Of a stretch of DNA of 64,000 bases, positions 23,250 to 36,554 are shown piece after piece; position 1 is the first letter of the stretch; the number at the start of each line of letters is the position of its first letter. The stretch is from Fasciolopsis buskii (lineage: Eukaryota; Platyhelminthes; Trematoda; Plagiorchiida; Fasciolidae). The stretch is from positions 105,010 to 169,009 of the forward strand of contig LUCM01005701.1 of the NCBI GenBank assembly GCA_008360955.1, in the 5' to 3' direction. A program made the position numbers and the translations under genes. The notes under the pieces were generated by a model. It saw only the letters and a list, made by a program, of their open reading frames with translations, was not told where the DNA came from and did no database searches.

Positions 23250-24655
23250 AAAATCCAAGACCAAAGTCGTGGATGAGGTCAGGGGTCAAGGCAATTGGCA
23301 CGTTTAGAAATGAAACGGAATACAACAAACGCCGCACAACAGCTGAGGACCTCACCTAGATTACTGGTGAGAAGCCTGTGACATGCATACCAAGATCAAC
23401 GATCGCGAAACCGAGGCTTACAGTATTTTTCATTAACAATACTGTCCCTTTCTTCGCGCCGCTCTTTCGCCTGAGAGTTGGACATCTCCTGAAAAGCCTT
23501 CTAGAAATACTGAAAAATGGTTTGCATTGTACCATCTGTGAAATGCAAGAATGCCCCAACTGGAACACATACATGCTAGCTTGAGGATAAAAGATTAAAT
23601 TAGAGGTGGATTTCTTCCTAGGGACTAGAAATCCACAAAATATTGCTTGCTCTTTCAAGAAAACTAACACCAAATGTTGTGGTATTTCTCAGGTCCACTG
23701 AATCAGCTAATGAAGATGGTAAAATCCGCGGAAATATTCAAAAAATTCTATGCTTAAATTTCCTTTACGGTCCCACTAAGGAAAGAAGGGAAGATGATTT
23801 CTACCGGTAGGCTAACAATAATATCTAATTATTTCTCATATTCATGTACCATGCGATGTCACTGAGAAAACGTTACAAATATATGCCAAGCAAAAGCGGA
23901 AGTGAATCAATAGTATTATTTAGTTATTAATTAATTAATTGATTTTTGCAAACTTCGAAAACCTCCGCTAAGGATAACCAATAAATCAGAAACGTTTTGT
24001 TCAAGACTGGAATTATGGGCCTCTGGCTGCTTTGGCGCTGAAGAGATAACCATACGTATCCATTCATCATTCTACAAAATATCCTTACCGATGCGGTATT
24101 GCCAATAGGGATGAGAATAGCTTCGGGACATCTGATGAATCTATCAGTGCATGTTAGTGTATGGGTGTACTTGTATTATAACGTCAAATGTCCAGAGATA
24201 TCGACATGGACAAGATCATCAGACGTAGCTAAGTTGCTGATAGGCAGAGTTAGTTGCAAGCGGTTGGCACCGTAAACGATGTTTAGCCAACATACCATCA
24301 CTCTTATTCGTGCTTAATGCAACGACTCTTCACTGGCTAGCTGTGATCCCTATATGTAAAAGTTCATGTAGTTTATCAAGCACCAGACACTGATAACCAA
24401 ATCATACTACTGGTCGATGTGAACTAGTTGGTGTACCACAGAGCATCGTAAAGGCATTCGTAGCTAACTGCTACCTTACAACATTACGGTCATGACAGAT
24501 GACCTCCTTCCATACAATACTTTTCCTGTGCCTGGAATACACCCATGGCTTAAAAGTCTAGGAAGACGAACTTTATGGCAATATGTCATTTAAATAACAA
24601 CAAATCAACAAAATTCTGACACCCCAGATGTAACGAAGGACAGCTGTGAACCGAA
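23250..24655. other. No gene recognised
   Basis: Short frames on both strands; nothing recognised. Confidence 0.45.
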
Positions 24656-24800
24656 AGAAATTGTATTGTATTTTATAAATTTTTGCGTATAGAAAATAAT
24701 GTCATATTCTGGTCAAAAAACGCAAAAGCGAAAAATAAAGCAGGAAAACAATTGCACTTCTCGCCTTGTAAAATTATGAGATAAACACATCGAGAAATAA

Positions 24801-26460
24801 TCACAGGTTGCTCAGGAATTCGGCTAAAACACGGTCACGGTGTGTTATAATGTGCTCTAAATATGACACAGTGGAGTACCTATGTATATTGATTCCAGAG
24901 GGTATGGAATGAAAATCGGATCGTGTCAAAATGAGAGCGACACTTTGAAAGATTGTTGTGCAGAGGATGCTTGGGATCAGAAAGAATTTTGTGAGCAAAT
25001 TTCTCACATGCTGGTAATTGTTGATCTCATAGATTAAGGGACAATTCAGTTGGTGGTACGAAGGACACCCAGCTAATAATTGGTAGTCACCGGCGAAGGA
25101 CAGTGAAGAAGGATTGGAAAAATACATTGGTATACAAATAGGGGGATGGTGCATTGTTTCACCTTGTACTGCCGAAGCTTGCTGATTTGAAATGACAACC
25201 GTCGGAGACTCTTCACACAGGTAGAAATGTGAGTAGTCCACTTCAGATGTTTTCAACAGCAACTCCTGGGTATCTCACAGAATCAACCCTGGTAAGAGTT
25301 TTGATTTGGTGGAAGACGTTTCGAATGAGTAGGCCGACCGAGAGAGAAAGTGAACAGACATTCGGAACATTTAGACGTGTTTAGATTTAAACCAGCTCGT
25401 ACGGAGAAATAGTAAACAGAAGATAGGTTGCTGAAAAATCTTTGAAAACCATCGTGGTTGAAAGCGGCTTGAGAGAGAGCAACATCATTAGCATACTTAA
25501 ACAGATAATAAGGGGAGCTAGTAGATAAGTCGCTGATGTAAGTAGAGAAAAGAAACGGTGAAAGAACATCACCCTGAAGCAAGCCTGAGTTGTTAATCAA
25601 TGGTTTTGAAGTTTTACCGTTCATTCGTGTGCGCCGGGTTCGGCTAGTAAAGTAATCAGACAGCCATGCTAATAAAGAACTGGGGCAACCAAATGTTTGC
25701 AGTCTGTGGAGTAGAAGAGACCGTGGGACTGAGTCAAATGCCGACGAATAGTCCAGGAAGGCGCAACTCACAGATTTCATTGATGCATTAAAGGACTTAC
25801 AAATGTGGTGAAGTAGGGAGGTGACAGCGTCCAAAGTGGACCTGTTAGATTTATAGACAAACTGAAAAGGTTCGACAGGAGGGTACGTGAAAGAACTCAG
25901 GCGCTTAAGTATAGCACGCTTCGTCAGTTTAAGACCGGAAGACGTTAAGGCAATGGGGCGAAAACATTTTGCTAAAGCAGTAGAACTATTAGATTTAGGG
26001 ATGGTAATAATAGGGACGAGTCTCCAGCAGTCAGGAATGGAGGACGAGACTAATGACTAGTTAATTAGAGAAGTAAATGATTCCGTCAGTGCCAGAGCAC
26101 CATGCCTTAAAAGAGCTGAGGACAGACTGTCAGGACCAACCCCTATGGTAATTTAAGTGGTGAGCAGAAGGTCGACAACCTCTTCTCTATAAAAACTTGT
26201 AACTGTCATATCATCACCATGACCAAATAGGACCGGGGTATAAGTGGAAGGATGGATGAAAGCACGATTGATACTGTCGAAATCCGAAGGAGTTTTTGCA
26301 TGCTTCTTCTTCCCACACAACAGTCGAATGGCTTGCCATAGGAATCGATTGTTGTTACCACTCAAGAGTTGGTTGATGAACGTCATGTCGATGCGTTGGA
26401 TTCTAGCTTTTATTAGGTTGAAAATGTACCGTACGCTTGAGTTATTACGAGATTTGTAGA
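24801..26460 (-). pseudogene. Rex1-like reverse transcriptase (near-intact, inactivated)
   Basis: Motifs in order on the minus strand: GPDSLSSALL, SIPDCWRLVPIITIPKS, CFRPIALTSSGLKLTKR, PFQFVYKSNRSTLDAV, motif A CAFLDYSSAFDSVPRSLLLH (25.76 kb), motif B GLLQGDVLSPFLFSTYISDL (25.56 kb), motif C KYANDVALS (25.49 kb) and, after a frameshift at about 25.28 kb, a thumb with SVRYPGV and a C-terminal KILSDPKHPLHNNLSK. The catalytic motif reads YAND rather than YADD, so one of the two metal-binding aspartates is lost. In-frame stops near 26.15 and 26.06 kb also block translation. Confidence 0.8.
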
Positions 26461-26494
26461 AGTGCTCCTTGCATCTTCTTAGAGAGTTCAGTTT

Positions 26495-27480
26495 CTAGGT
26501 GGAGATACGGCCATTTGAGACGAACAGTGTTTCTGAGAGGCAGCAAATATCAAAGATTGCGTTGGCCGTCTCTGTGAAAAGTTTGACATTGTCATTGAGC
26601 AGGGGTTCAAAAGAGAAACAGGTAGATGCGATCGAAAGCGATTTCTGAAGAAGAATAAGGTTGTTGCATGAAAGGTTATGGGGGCGAACTCGAATTTGAT
26701 TTGTTCGCCTGAAGGAATGAAAAGCTGACCTAGAGTATATCTTGGACCTTAACAAAAGTAAACAATGATCGCTGCTTGAAATAGGGGCACGCAGTTTCAG
26801 GGAAAATAAATCGAGGTGGTTGGTAATAACTCTATATAAAGTGGAACTGCCCCTGGTGGGAGGAACGCAGAGATCAGTCAAATCAAACACAGTCGGTGAT
26901 AGGGTAGATGCATGATTAAAATCAGCTACAATACTATACAAACTATACACAAAAACAGGGACGATAAAGATGTGATATTGTGCTGCGAGCTATAAGGGGC
27001 AAAATATAGGTTCGTTTTGGTTGTACTGGTATGGCGAGAAAACCTAGGATGACAATGTGCCACGAGACATTCGATTAGGTTTAGCGAATACGTATAAATG
27101 ACTTCGGACTTGCCAAGCGAGGAGTCTATGCACCTGAATTCTCTCGTGAAACCTGTGTCTAGCGCTGTCATGATTACCCTCGGTTAACAGATATTTGCGG
27201 TAATACAACACAAGACTATCAAAAGCTCCACTAGAAGGCTTGATAACTGACAGCTGGCTCACTATAATAAAAGACGTTCCATATATCCCCCGGGCATTAT
27301 TCCCTATTGGATTCTGAAGCCTCCATTGACAACTTTCCTCCATGTAGAGCTCAAAGCCACCTCTCTGTAGTGGGTGAGACCGGTGTTTTCTGTCCTCTAA
27401 TCATCGCGAAACTCGAATCTGGTGCTTGCCGAGTGTAAGGCTGATGAGAAGATCTGCGGTTTTTGCGTGTAAGATGGAGG
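26495..27480 (-). pseudogene. Rex1-like AP endonuclease domain
   Basis: The C-terminal half (26,950-26,495) shows VADFNHA, then DLTDLCVPPTRGSSTLYRV, then SSSDHCLLLL, matching the DFN, PTRG and SDH motifs of AP-type endonucleases from non-LTR elements. Upstream pieces lie in two frames between 27,480 and 26,926 (EDRKHRSHPLQRGGFELY resembles the 'R.DR….GGG' region), with a frameshift near 27.1 kb. The domain would nick target DNA; it is broken. Confidence 0.65.
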
Positions 27481-27739
27481 CCGAAGGGCAATCAGCCAAA
27501 CTTAGAAAGACCCCTCGATCCATAGATAAGACGGGAATAGAGCCAATGACCAGATATGAATTATTTGGTTGATATACTTTTGCCTCAAAATGGCATCGAT
27601 GCAACTATACACGCTAAGGCAAACTACAAACAAAAAAGAAGGGTGGCATGAGTGGCTCGAAAGCGTAATGCAAGCGGAACTGTTCAGATAGCTTGTCCGC
27701 TTAATCAAATCCAGCCAGGCAAATTCACAAAATCAATGT

Positions 27740-30700
27740 CGATCGCCAGAGCAGGTCGTGGGGAAAAGGATGTCCGAGTACATTCGATTTTTTACGCGTG
27801 ATCGATGCTACTACTAAGGCACTGTACTGCTGTTGCCATTTTCTTTGAAATTTTCGGAAGTGGGTACCCTTATTTTAGTCTTCGTCAGCTAGGCTTGTCC
27901 GAAAGCTATTTTAGTTAATAATAATTTCTGCAAATTAGAAACAGAGATCAGTTTGCTATATGATTCAGCTGCAAGTGGATCGAAGCCCAAGTGTCCACTT
28001 ATTAAAATGCCGATTTCCAACACAGTTCGATAGTCAAAACTGCTCATAAAGATTTGCAACGCACGAGCGATCATTGGTTAATAGTTTTATCTTGGCTTCT
28101 TCATAAAATAATTATAACATTTTGAAATGGAATCTGTTCACCTCTAAGGAGTTTTCCTTGTCAAAGGGTTGGTAGCAAAAGGAACAAGTTGTAGAAAATG
28201 TACTTGAAATCCTACAAAGAAATCCAGTCACCCCTAATAGCCCACAGATAGGGACTGCCAGTTTGTGCTGGAAGGACACCAGCCCAAACTAGGCATCAGA
28301 TTACAATGAGTTCAAAGTAGATGGAAGAAAAATTACCTTTTTTACAGTTTGGGTGGTTACATAAAACACAAGAAGAATCCATAGCAGTAGAATGCATTTG
28401 GTCCAGTGATATTTTAAGCATTTTTGAACTTCGCATTCGCCGGTCTCCATGTTTCTGACTAGCTTATGATCTGTGCACGATACGGCGTATCTGTATCTGA
28501 CTCTATCGACTGAGTTGCATGTAAACTCGCTACATAAGTACATAGGCAATCGCTTCGTGCTTACCCTAATGGTTTAAAATCGCTATATTAGCCTCAGCAC
28601 GGAACCCAGCAACCATTCTCGTCTCGTCCATTGCTTGGTCCTAATTTTCTCATGACAACTTCCTGCCCGCCTTAGCTTTTCGGGCAGGGTTGCCAAGATT
28701 CCCTTTTTTAAAATTATTCATCTTGTGGTATCCATAATCTTTCATCCTCGTTTATATCCACCGCGCCCGATCTGAGACTTGAGCCATAGTGAATCGCACT
28801 TCCCAAGCTTTACGCTATAAGCGCATGTTCTGTACGTTTTGCTAAACTTCTTCACGTGAAAAAGCACCTATCTCCTACTGATCTGGGTGACCACTAGCCG
28901 CTGGCTCAAAGATAATGGTGCGCGCCGATAGATAACTTCTTTGCACATTATATAAGTACAATGTAAGTCTAAATGAACAGTGTTCAAAGCAGATTATACG
29001 GTTCCGGACATCATCCATCGTGTGTTTTTAACGACCGTATAATATGCCAATACCAGTTCCGTGAAATCAAACAAGTTCAGGCTTTTTCCTTCCATACGTA
29101 TTCTGCATATATTTGGATCGCATAGGTATTCCTTACCCCCAAACCAATTGTGCTGTTAGATCTGGCATGTTACAACTTAATACCAGGTTGGACAAAATTG
29201 AAATGTTCATCTCAAGTGGCCATCACTTGTTCGACGCAATTCAGATTCTGTCAGTGAAGTTTGAAAGGAAACTGAACCCTTTTACAATGGCAGTTTTCCA
29301 GGCACTTCCTTTCAGCTCAGTTTGACAACAAATGAAAAGCTTTGAGTGTTCCAGTCCATGATAAAAACAACTCGTCGTTTCTGAGTCCTATCAAAACTGG
29401 TACTCCCGGATTTTAAGATACTGATTCTCAGTTAGGAGACGTATTAGAGAATTCAAGCTCACATGCCAAAACTAGTACCAGTCGTCAAACTGTGCTTATT
29501 AGCTTCAATAGTTGTTCACATTAAAAGAAATGTCAAAGGCGGAGGTGGTCATTTAATGTGGCCGATGCTGGATTAATTTGATCGCCGGAGGAAGCAAAAA
29601 ACAGCATCATTTGGAACGTCGTTGATTGCACTCCGAATTAGCCGGCAACCAAAACTGACATCTTAGCAAAATAGAAACTGCATTATTCAAGACAGTAAAA
29701 AGACGCGTGGTGTACCAAGTGTCCCGTTACACCTGCAGACCAAGTCCGATAAACCAAAAGTACCATGTGTCGAGTGTCGTCGTTTCTCTGTGCCGATTAC
29801 TGCGCTTCATTAGGCCAATCCTATTTCTAAATGGTCATCATCCGTTCCCATTATCTCAAGTGAAAACAACCAATCAGCCGACGAACGGATCTACTCGTTT
29901 ATTAAGTAAAATCATATTTACAGGTTGTTTTGCCTTCTATTGCTCGCGTGCGATTTCCATCACTTCCGCGGTTGTCCTGATGGCGCTTTGATCTTGTTCG
30001 ACGCATTTCAAGCTACTTAGTTTCTGGCGTTTTTTGCTGAATCCGGACTGCTTATCTTGGCCATGGTTGGCCATGCTCACAATACGACGTTCTCAATTTG
30101 CATATCCGCACTTTTGCCTTCCTACCACGCCCAAGTATCAGCTGGTCGCTGGTAGCCGGTTGGATGACGCGGTCTCACTCCTGCCTTCTGCCCTTGCTCG
30201 CTATTTGACAAGTTCGGGTTGCATCCACACATATGTATTAATCTTGATTTTTTGGGACGGTCCAGGGTCGCGCAACCACTGATAATCAGTGAAACAGCTA
30301 TACCAGACTCAGGCGCAAAACCAATTACCATACCTTACCCTCACGCTACGGTCCTCGTTCGACCATGGTACTTTACTCATAGGCGTTTACGCTACCGCTG
30401 GGGCGAGTTTCCATCGCGGAGACAGTTACGCTTGTGCCATGCTTTTTGCACTCACTTGTGCCACCTTTCAGGCAAGTAAGATTTTTACATTTACATGATC
30501 TGCAGATAGGTTTCGTTCATTGGTTTCCCCAATGGTAGGATGAAGGTAGCCTCTTACTGTCTTAGTTTAATTGCCAGTCGCACTCACCTTGATATAGATA
30601 TTTATCAAGAGAGGTTAATTATCATATTACTTGCACCTTAATGCGTGGAATTTCGCCAGGCAGTGCGACTGCTGGACCTTAAATAATAAGGCACAGACAA

Positions 30701-33220
30701 ACCATGAGCTGTTTCATTGCGCATATCGGTATTATCAAGCTGACTATTGAAAACAGCTGGACATCAACTGTCCTCCGCCTATGTATAAATGCCAAGCAGA
30801 ACTGGTCGGCAGTTTGCACTCAGACGAAGGGAGTTACTTTTTTAGACTTGTACTGACGTCCAGCGCCACACGATAGACTAACTCTACACCACAGTAATGG
30901 TCTTCTGTGATACCTAGGAAGCACGTGAGACCCAAACGGCTAATTATAAACACCAACATCTTTCAGCTCATCCCAAAGAACCCAGGCAGCAGCATAGGGA
31001 AGTAAATGTCTCAGTTTGTATTTTTTATTCACCTGGAACTGGGGATATTTGCGACAATCAGCCGTAGACTTTACTGTTATCCGGTGAGCAAATAGGTTAG
31101 GAATTAAACAGATATACCCATTTGAACCACCATATATATACCTTAGCCATTACAAATCACGAGCTCGTTAGGAAGAACAAAGTCAGCTAATTTCAAACAA
31201 TCTGGCACTTGTTTTGCTAGGAATCCAAAGACAATGAACCATGGTAATCGACGGACCCGACACTATCCTTCAGCAATTTTTGGTCTTTTCGATGTGGCAT
31301 TTATCGCCTCCAAAGTGAAATTGTCATTACTACATAATTCGGGAGGCTTTAGAATTTCTAAGTCAGTATCTAACGATCAAGAACCCTCTTAAATTTATCA
31401 TTTTAGAATCTGAAACATATTTTGGAAAGAACTGAATTCATGCCGGGTATGATTTTACTCTAGTCGTAATCTTGCCCGATTTAAGTTAAACGAAATGTAG
31501 ATTATATTCGTCAGGATAACGTGTTTGCTAAATTCTGGTAGAGTGAAATATGGAACGTTTTTCGAAGACATTTGCGTTTTTCATATTGGCTGCTTTCTTA
31601 GAATGAACGAAATATCTTCGTTACCACAACGGCAAAATTCCCGTCATCCAGAGATTTTCTAATCTTATTCGTGTGAAAGTGAACATCTTGGACGGGAATA
31701 AGAAAGCGGAACAAATCTGTCAGAGGATATCCTTCCATAAATATTCCTTATGTAAGTGTTTTGCTGGTCACCATGTCATTCCTTCATCAACGAAATTAAC
31801 AGGCCTTTAGACTGGGGTGATCCGGATTCTCTGACATTGCGTAGGATAATTATATCCTCTGCTTTGTTGTGTGACTAATTCATGCCGCATATCTTGTGGA
31901 CTTAAAGCGTTCAGATGTTATTCTAGTCTCTCTGGTGGTGCATGAGATACCGACAGTAATCTGCGAAAGAATTAGAAAAAGGAACTTCTGTTGTGAAATT
32001 ATAATTTAAATATAAGTAAGTTAGTAGATTTTGTCCATGAAAATTAAGCTCTTGCCATAGTTTGTTCGTTTATGTGATACTTATGGCGGTCTTAGTTGGT
32101 TTAAAATGCAGGAGAATTTTAAACACAGAATTTTAAATTGCCTGATGCTTTGAAATCAGTTTCTTGTCCGCTCCAGTGCGATACCAAAAGATTGTGTTGC
32201 TTCACTGCCGCGGTAACAACGCAAGTGATTAATGCAGCGAACAGTAGTGGCCTCGACACAAGGTCAACTTTGACGTAAATCAAGATCCTTCCGAAACGAA
32301 GATCTTTCGTTCCTGGTCAACCATGATTATAAGACCCAGTTAACCCAAAATAACTCAGTTAACAAATAATTACATTCAGTCTATAAAGAGGTGTTTAATT
32401 ATGGGTAGAATTCTCTGCAAAATAAGTTTCTTTGCTAGAGAAAAAATTTTGTTGTCATTCATGAAGCCAAACTAGGAGAAATCCTACAACCGTCCCAAAA
32501 ACATATGCGATAATTTTTGCCCCAGGAGTTTTTCATTTTTTTATGTCCAGATGCGTTTACTTAGACATCCAAGGTCACCCTTGTTTGACTGGCCTAACTA
32601 TAGTCTGCAAATAGATATAATAAAGAAAATCTTCGAATGACTTCATGGTATTTGTTGACGCTTGTTTACACTAGCAAGTACTAGAGCCTAAAGGATATTA
32701 ACAAAGAAAACTTTTGAATGCATCACAATCGGCGGCACCGGTAGAAGAATAAAATCTACAATAAGATTTTCATGGAATCTGACTTATGGCTAACACCGTA
32801 TTTTCATTCTAGCTAATCACCATATTACATCAGGCGAAATGGGGAAGACGGTACACATAACCTGAAATAGCAATGTGAAGAGAGAATTTTTTTTCTAGTT
32901 TACTAAATGTTTAAGCCATTTCGCGATAATTAAGCAGGACAACAATGGAGTGTAAACGAGTTCCATCTGTTTGCTTCACCGGTTATTTATAAAGTAATAT
33001 ATTTTACTTATATGAATCCAAGTAAAAGCAATGCAAATAGTACCAATAAGTGTGTCAACAAAATTCATTTACTTGTTGTGAGAAAAATTCGTTTCACTTT
33101 ATGCTTTCGACAGGGTTAATCAGGCATGTAGTCCGAGAATTAGACATTTCCTGATTCGCAAGATTTAATTCCAGATCCCCAAAGGAATCTAAAAAATTAT
33201 CGAATACTGATTCAATTTCT
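27740..33220. other. No gene recognised
   Basis: About 5.5 kb without a recognisable family. A minus-strand frame at 28,549-28,301 holds a Cys-rich segment then a hydrophobic stretch (CILLLWILLVFYVTT), and a plus-strand GC-richer patch lies at 29,980-30,480; neither has enough support to call. Nothing else recognised. Confidence 0.4.
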
Positions 33221-33226
33221 TCACTA

Positions 33227-36200
33227 TTAAAAAGATGTTATTCGATTATCCGGTGCCGTGGAATAGGTCTTTTTGACATATGACGGCGAGAAATGCTGAT
33301 TAACGGCAACACAATTCCGAAGGAATAAACTTGCTAATTGAGAAGCAAGTATTTCGAAATTTTCAAGTGCAGCCAATTTGAATTTCTTGCAGCCTAAACA
33401 TATGCACCAGTTGTGTAAAACGCTGATGAAAAGAGAGAACGATAGTCGTGAATGAGCAGAACAAAAGCGGAACCGGAGTTTCCAAGTGACACAAAACGGG
33501 AACCTCATCGGTAAAATCGTCAGCAAAATATAAACTGGAACAGGATGAGCCAGGCGTGTGATTCTTGTGGACCTCATCATAATCATATATCATCTTAGAT
33601 CAGTCCGCCACAATTGAGGATTCAAACAAGGCAGACGGCTATCAGAAAGAAACAACCAAAACCCGGATAAAAATGAGTGAGAAACTTCAGTCATTTACCA
33701 GAGTTGAAATAGTTTTTCACTGATACCTCGCAAAAATCCAGATGAGAACTAAATACGACAAACCACCGAGACGAATGCAACAAATCTTTTCAAGTGAGCC
33801 ATTGTCGTCAGTACGGAATTCCATTTGTTCCAAATGGATTTGAATTACGTGGACCTATTTTAAAAAGCGGGGAACACGAGGAGCTGGTACAGGACTTGAT
33901 GAAAATTTTATTCCTAATAAAATATAAAATATAAAAGTCAACACTGAATATTTTCGCAACCAAATTGTGTACTGGGAATTTGTTTTATTTGCCAAATATA
34001 CCAGAATACTTTAAACGCAATGTTGGGTTTTCGTTTATATGATCAGCTGCCGGCAAAAACATCGAGTTTGCACAATTGCATTTTAAAACATTAATTTACT
34101 AACAATTTGCTACGTTAAACAACCTAATACGTTGTTCTAGTTGCAGTCTGACTGTGGCGATTGAGGCCCTATTTCAAAGCAGATCACCGTCCTCAATGTC
34201 GTTTTATGGGAACGAAATACACGTGGCTCGTCCGGGGATGCCTTCAGTTGAAAATGTTTAAAATGACCTGGAAGCAACAGTCAGTCATTCTGAGCGCTTC
34301 ATATAGCGGATCCTGAATAACTTTTCTCAACAAGCTGCGTTGTTTTTTAGTTGTTTTAGTGGAACAATGATTTTTGAAAAAGACAAAAGTATTTTGACGA
34401 GGGATAACTTTCTGTACTTTAGAGTACGAATAATTGAACATGGATACTTTCCTGAGGAGACGAATCCCACTTTAATCCAAAAAACAGGGAACCCCACAGA
34501 GACCAAACTTTAATAGCCGGATTCAAATAAGCGTTTGTGCTACTCAACATTTATTCGTTTTCACATCTTTGCATTGTCGGTGGATTCCAGAAATGTCATT
34601 AATCAGCAAAGCTCATTTGAAATTAAGGCACCTGAAAGGTCATGAAAAACGAGGATCAATTTCTGTGGTTAACTGCAAGCCGCTCACATGACATGGAAAT
34701 CACCATGTTCTGACAAGAGATACGAGGAGAAATCCAAAATCTCTTTTAAATACAATTAGACAATTCCAATATTTTTTTAAATTTTTAATCGGGTTTGCAA
34801 TGTACAAAATCTATGAACTTTGCAAAAGACCATAAATCGGAAACTAAAAAATTAACTACCACCTGCCGTAAATCGAGTACTGCCAATCTGTTGGAGAATC
34901 GGCTATTCCCCGTCTACCGGGCAGTTGATCTTGCAATGTTCTTCAGTTATGAATTACTATTGGTGTGTGAACTTACTTCGGAGGCTATGAAAGGAACGAG
35001 GCCTTCTCAGGTATTTCAATATTTCTCACTTAACATGCGATATCCATTCCCTTAATTCTTATTCATAGATATTCCTCCCCACAAAACGCAAAACCCTAAA
35101 CTGTATTCCACAGCCAAATTAAGATACATCAAAAACTTCTTATCATTTGAGTCCACTCTTATCCTGTGACATGTGCCCTGCTTAACCTAGCCTGGTGGCA
35201 TTTTCGCGAGAAGGGAATAACACATTTGTAAGGCGCCGTCATTGTGTATGAAGATTCACGAACCAAACGCATTTTGTTTCTGACACTCTTGGTAAACAAA
35301 TGCAGGTACCTTCAGAAGGCCTGCCAAAGGTTGACCACGCATAAAGCAAACAAATTTGAAATAAAATAAGTGAAATATCTATTCATATCTGTCGCAAAGT
35401 TTAAACCTAGTCACCGATCCTTTCGAGTGAATAGTAGTCACGCATGCGTGTCTGAAGTGCACGGGGTTTCGCCAAACTCTCGGATACCATTCCTGAACAC
35501 AACCCAGTGAACCATTTATTTGATTTCATTATCCTCGCCCATCAATACCACACAGCTCACTGCAGAAAAAAAGTGGAATTGATATATGTTTGTACCTCAG
35601 CTATTTAATTTAAACACGGCAGTTTGCAATAAATCAGTGCTATCACAGTAAACTGACGAATCAAGGACACGACTGAATTCGCGCGTTAAATTCTATGATC
35701 GAGAACCTTTTCGGTCCAACGACTGAAAATCTGAAATGAATTACGTAATCCTGCTAACTTGGCTGTCGATGGATGTTACTTAGCAGTGGTTAAGAACATA
35801 TAGCCAGGTCCAGTTAGTTTGATTTTCCTTTGAGGGATTTGGCAAACGATTCGCGGATTATATTACGCGAAATTTATTTTGTCCGGCGAGTCACCTTAGA
35901 GCAACCGTTTGTTCCATCAATGTGTGCCATCTAATCCACAGTTGGAACTATACTCAGTAATCTTCGAAGTTCGCGATTATATAAGTTAATGATTCGAATA
36001 ATTTGAAGGACGCAAATTTGCACAGTTCTCATAAGCTGACTTTATAGGAGCATTACCAGCAGGTTATTATTGCTCTTGGGAGATGTTAAGGAAAATAGCT
36101 GTCAATGGGTTTGTATTAGCGTTCAAATTGGTTTTACCTATACACGTTAAGCAATTATAAACTTTAATCAACAACCTCTTTTACAAATAAATCTGGCAAT

Positions 36201-36550
36201 GCATTAAAATAAATATTTTCTGGGGCGGCAAACAGCAATGAGTTTCCGGGAGAAATTGCATAAAAGGCTGCTGATCATGTCGGAAGACATGGCAATCAAA
36301 AATTTGGAGTCCTGGATTATGGAAACAACAAAATCTGATCCACTGGCCGAAGTTGATATGGCCATAGAGATAGATCCTTCAAATTTTGACCTGTTTTATC
36401 AAGCCAGTTTCTTCGACTCCGAAGACAGTTCCACTTGTTCTGTTTCATGTCTCTCGTGACCTAACTAGTATATCTTCAGAAACTCCTTTTAATCTGTCAC
36501 GTTCACAACTCCCTGTGGACTCCTGGTACCGGTTTGATTGTTCTGACAAC
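33227..36550. other. No gene recognised
   Basis: The longest frame is 119 codons on the minus strand (33,586-33,227) with no recognisable domain, in a low-complexity AT-rich setting. A plus-strand frame at 36,238-36,459 (MSFREKLHKRLLIMSEDMAI…) looks protein-like and lies just upstream of the next gene candidate, but I could not join it in phase. Confidence 0.4.
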
Positions 36551-36554
36551 ACAC

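Larger units (their letters stand above)
24661..27730 (-). mobile_element. Rex1/Babar-like (CR1-group) non-LTR retrotransposon
   Basis: On the minus strand an AP-type endonuclease region (about 27,480-26,600) is followed by a reverse transcriptase (26,460-24,801) and a short 3' end with AAAATACAATACAATT near 24,665-24,685. Most of the endonuclease end and RT lie in one reading frame from 26,950 to 25,283, interrupted by only three stops (near 26.49, 26.15 and 26.06 kb), so the copy is fairly young. The RT has the residue pattern of the Rex1/Babar branch (GPD.L…IPDCWR…IPKS…FRPIALTS). The 5' boundary is not sharp. Confidence 0.78.

Noticed and set aside
33227..33586. 119-codon minus-strand frame
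   Set aside because: No domain, no splice support and low-complexity AT-rich context; the length is compatible with chance.
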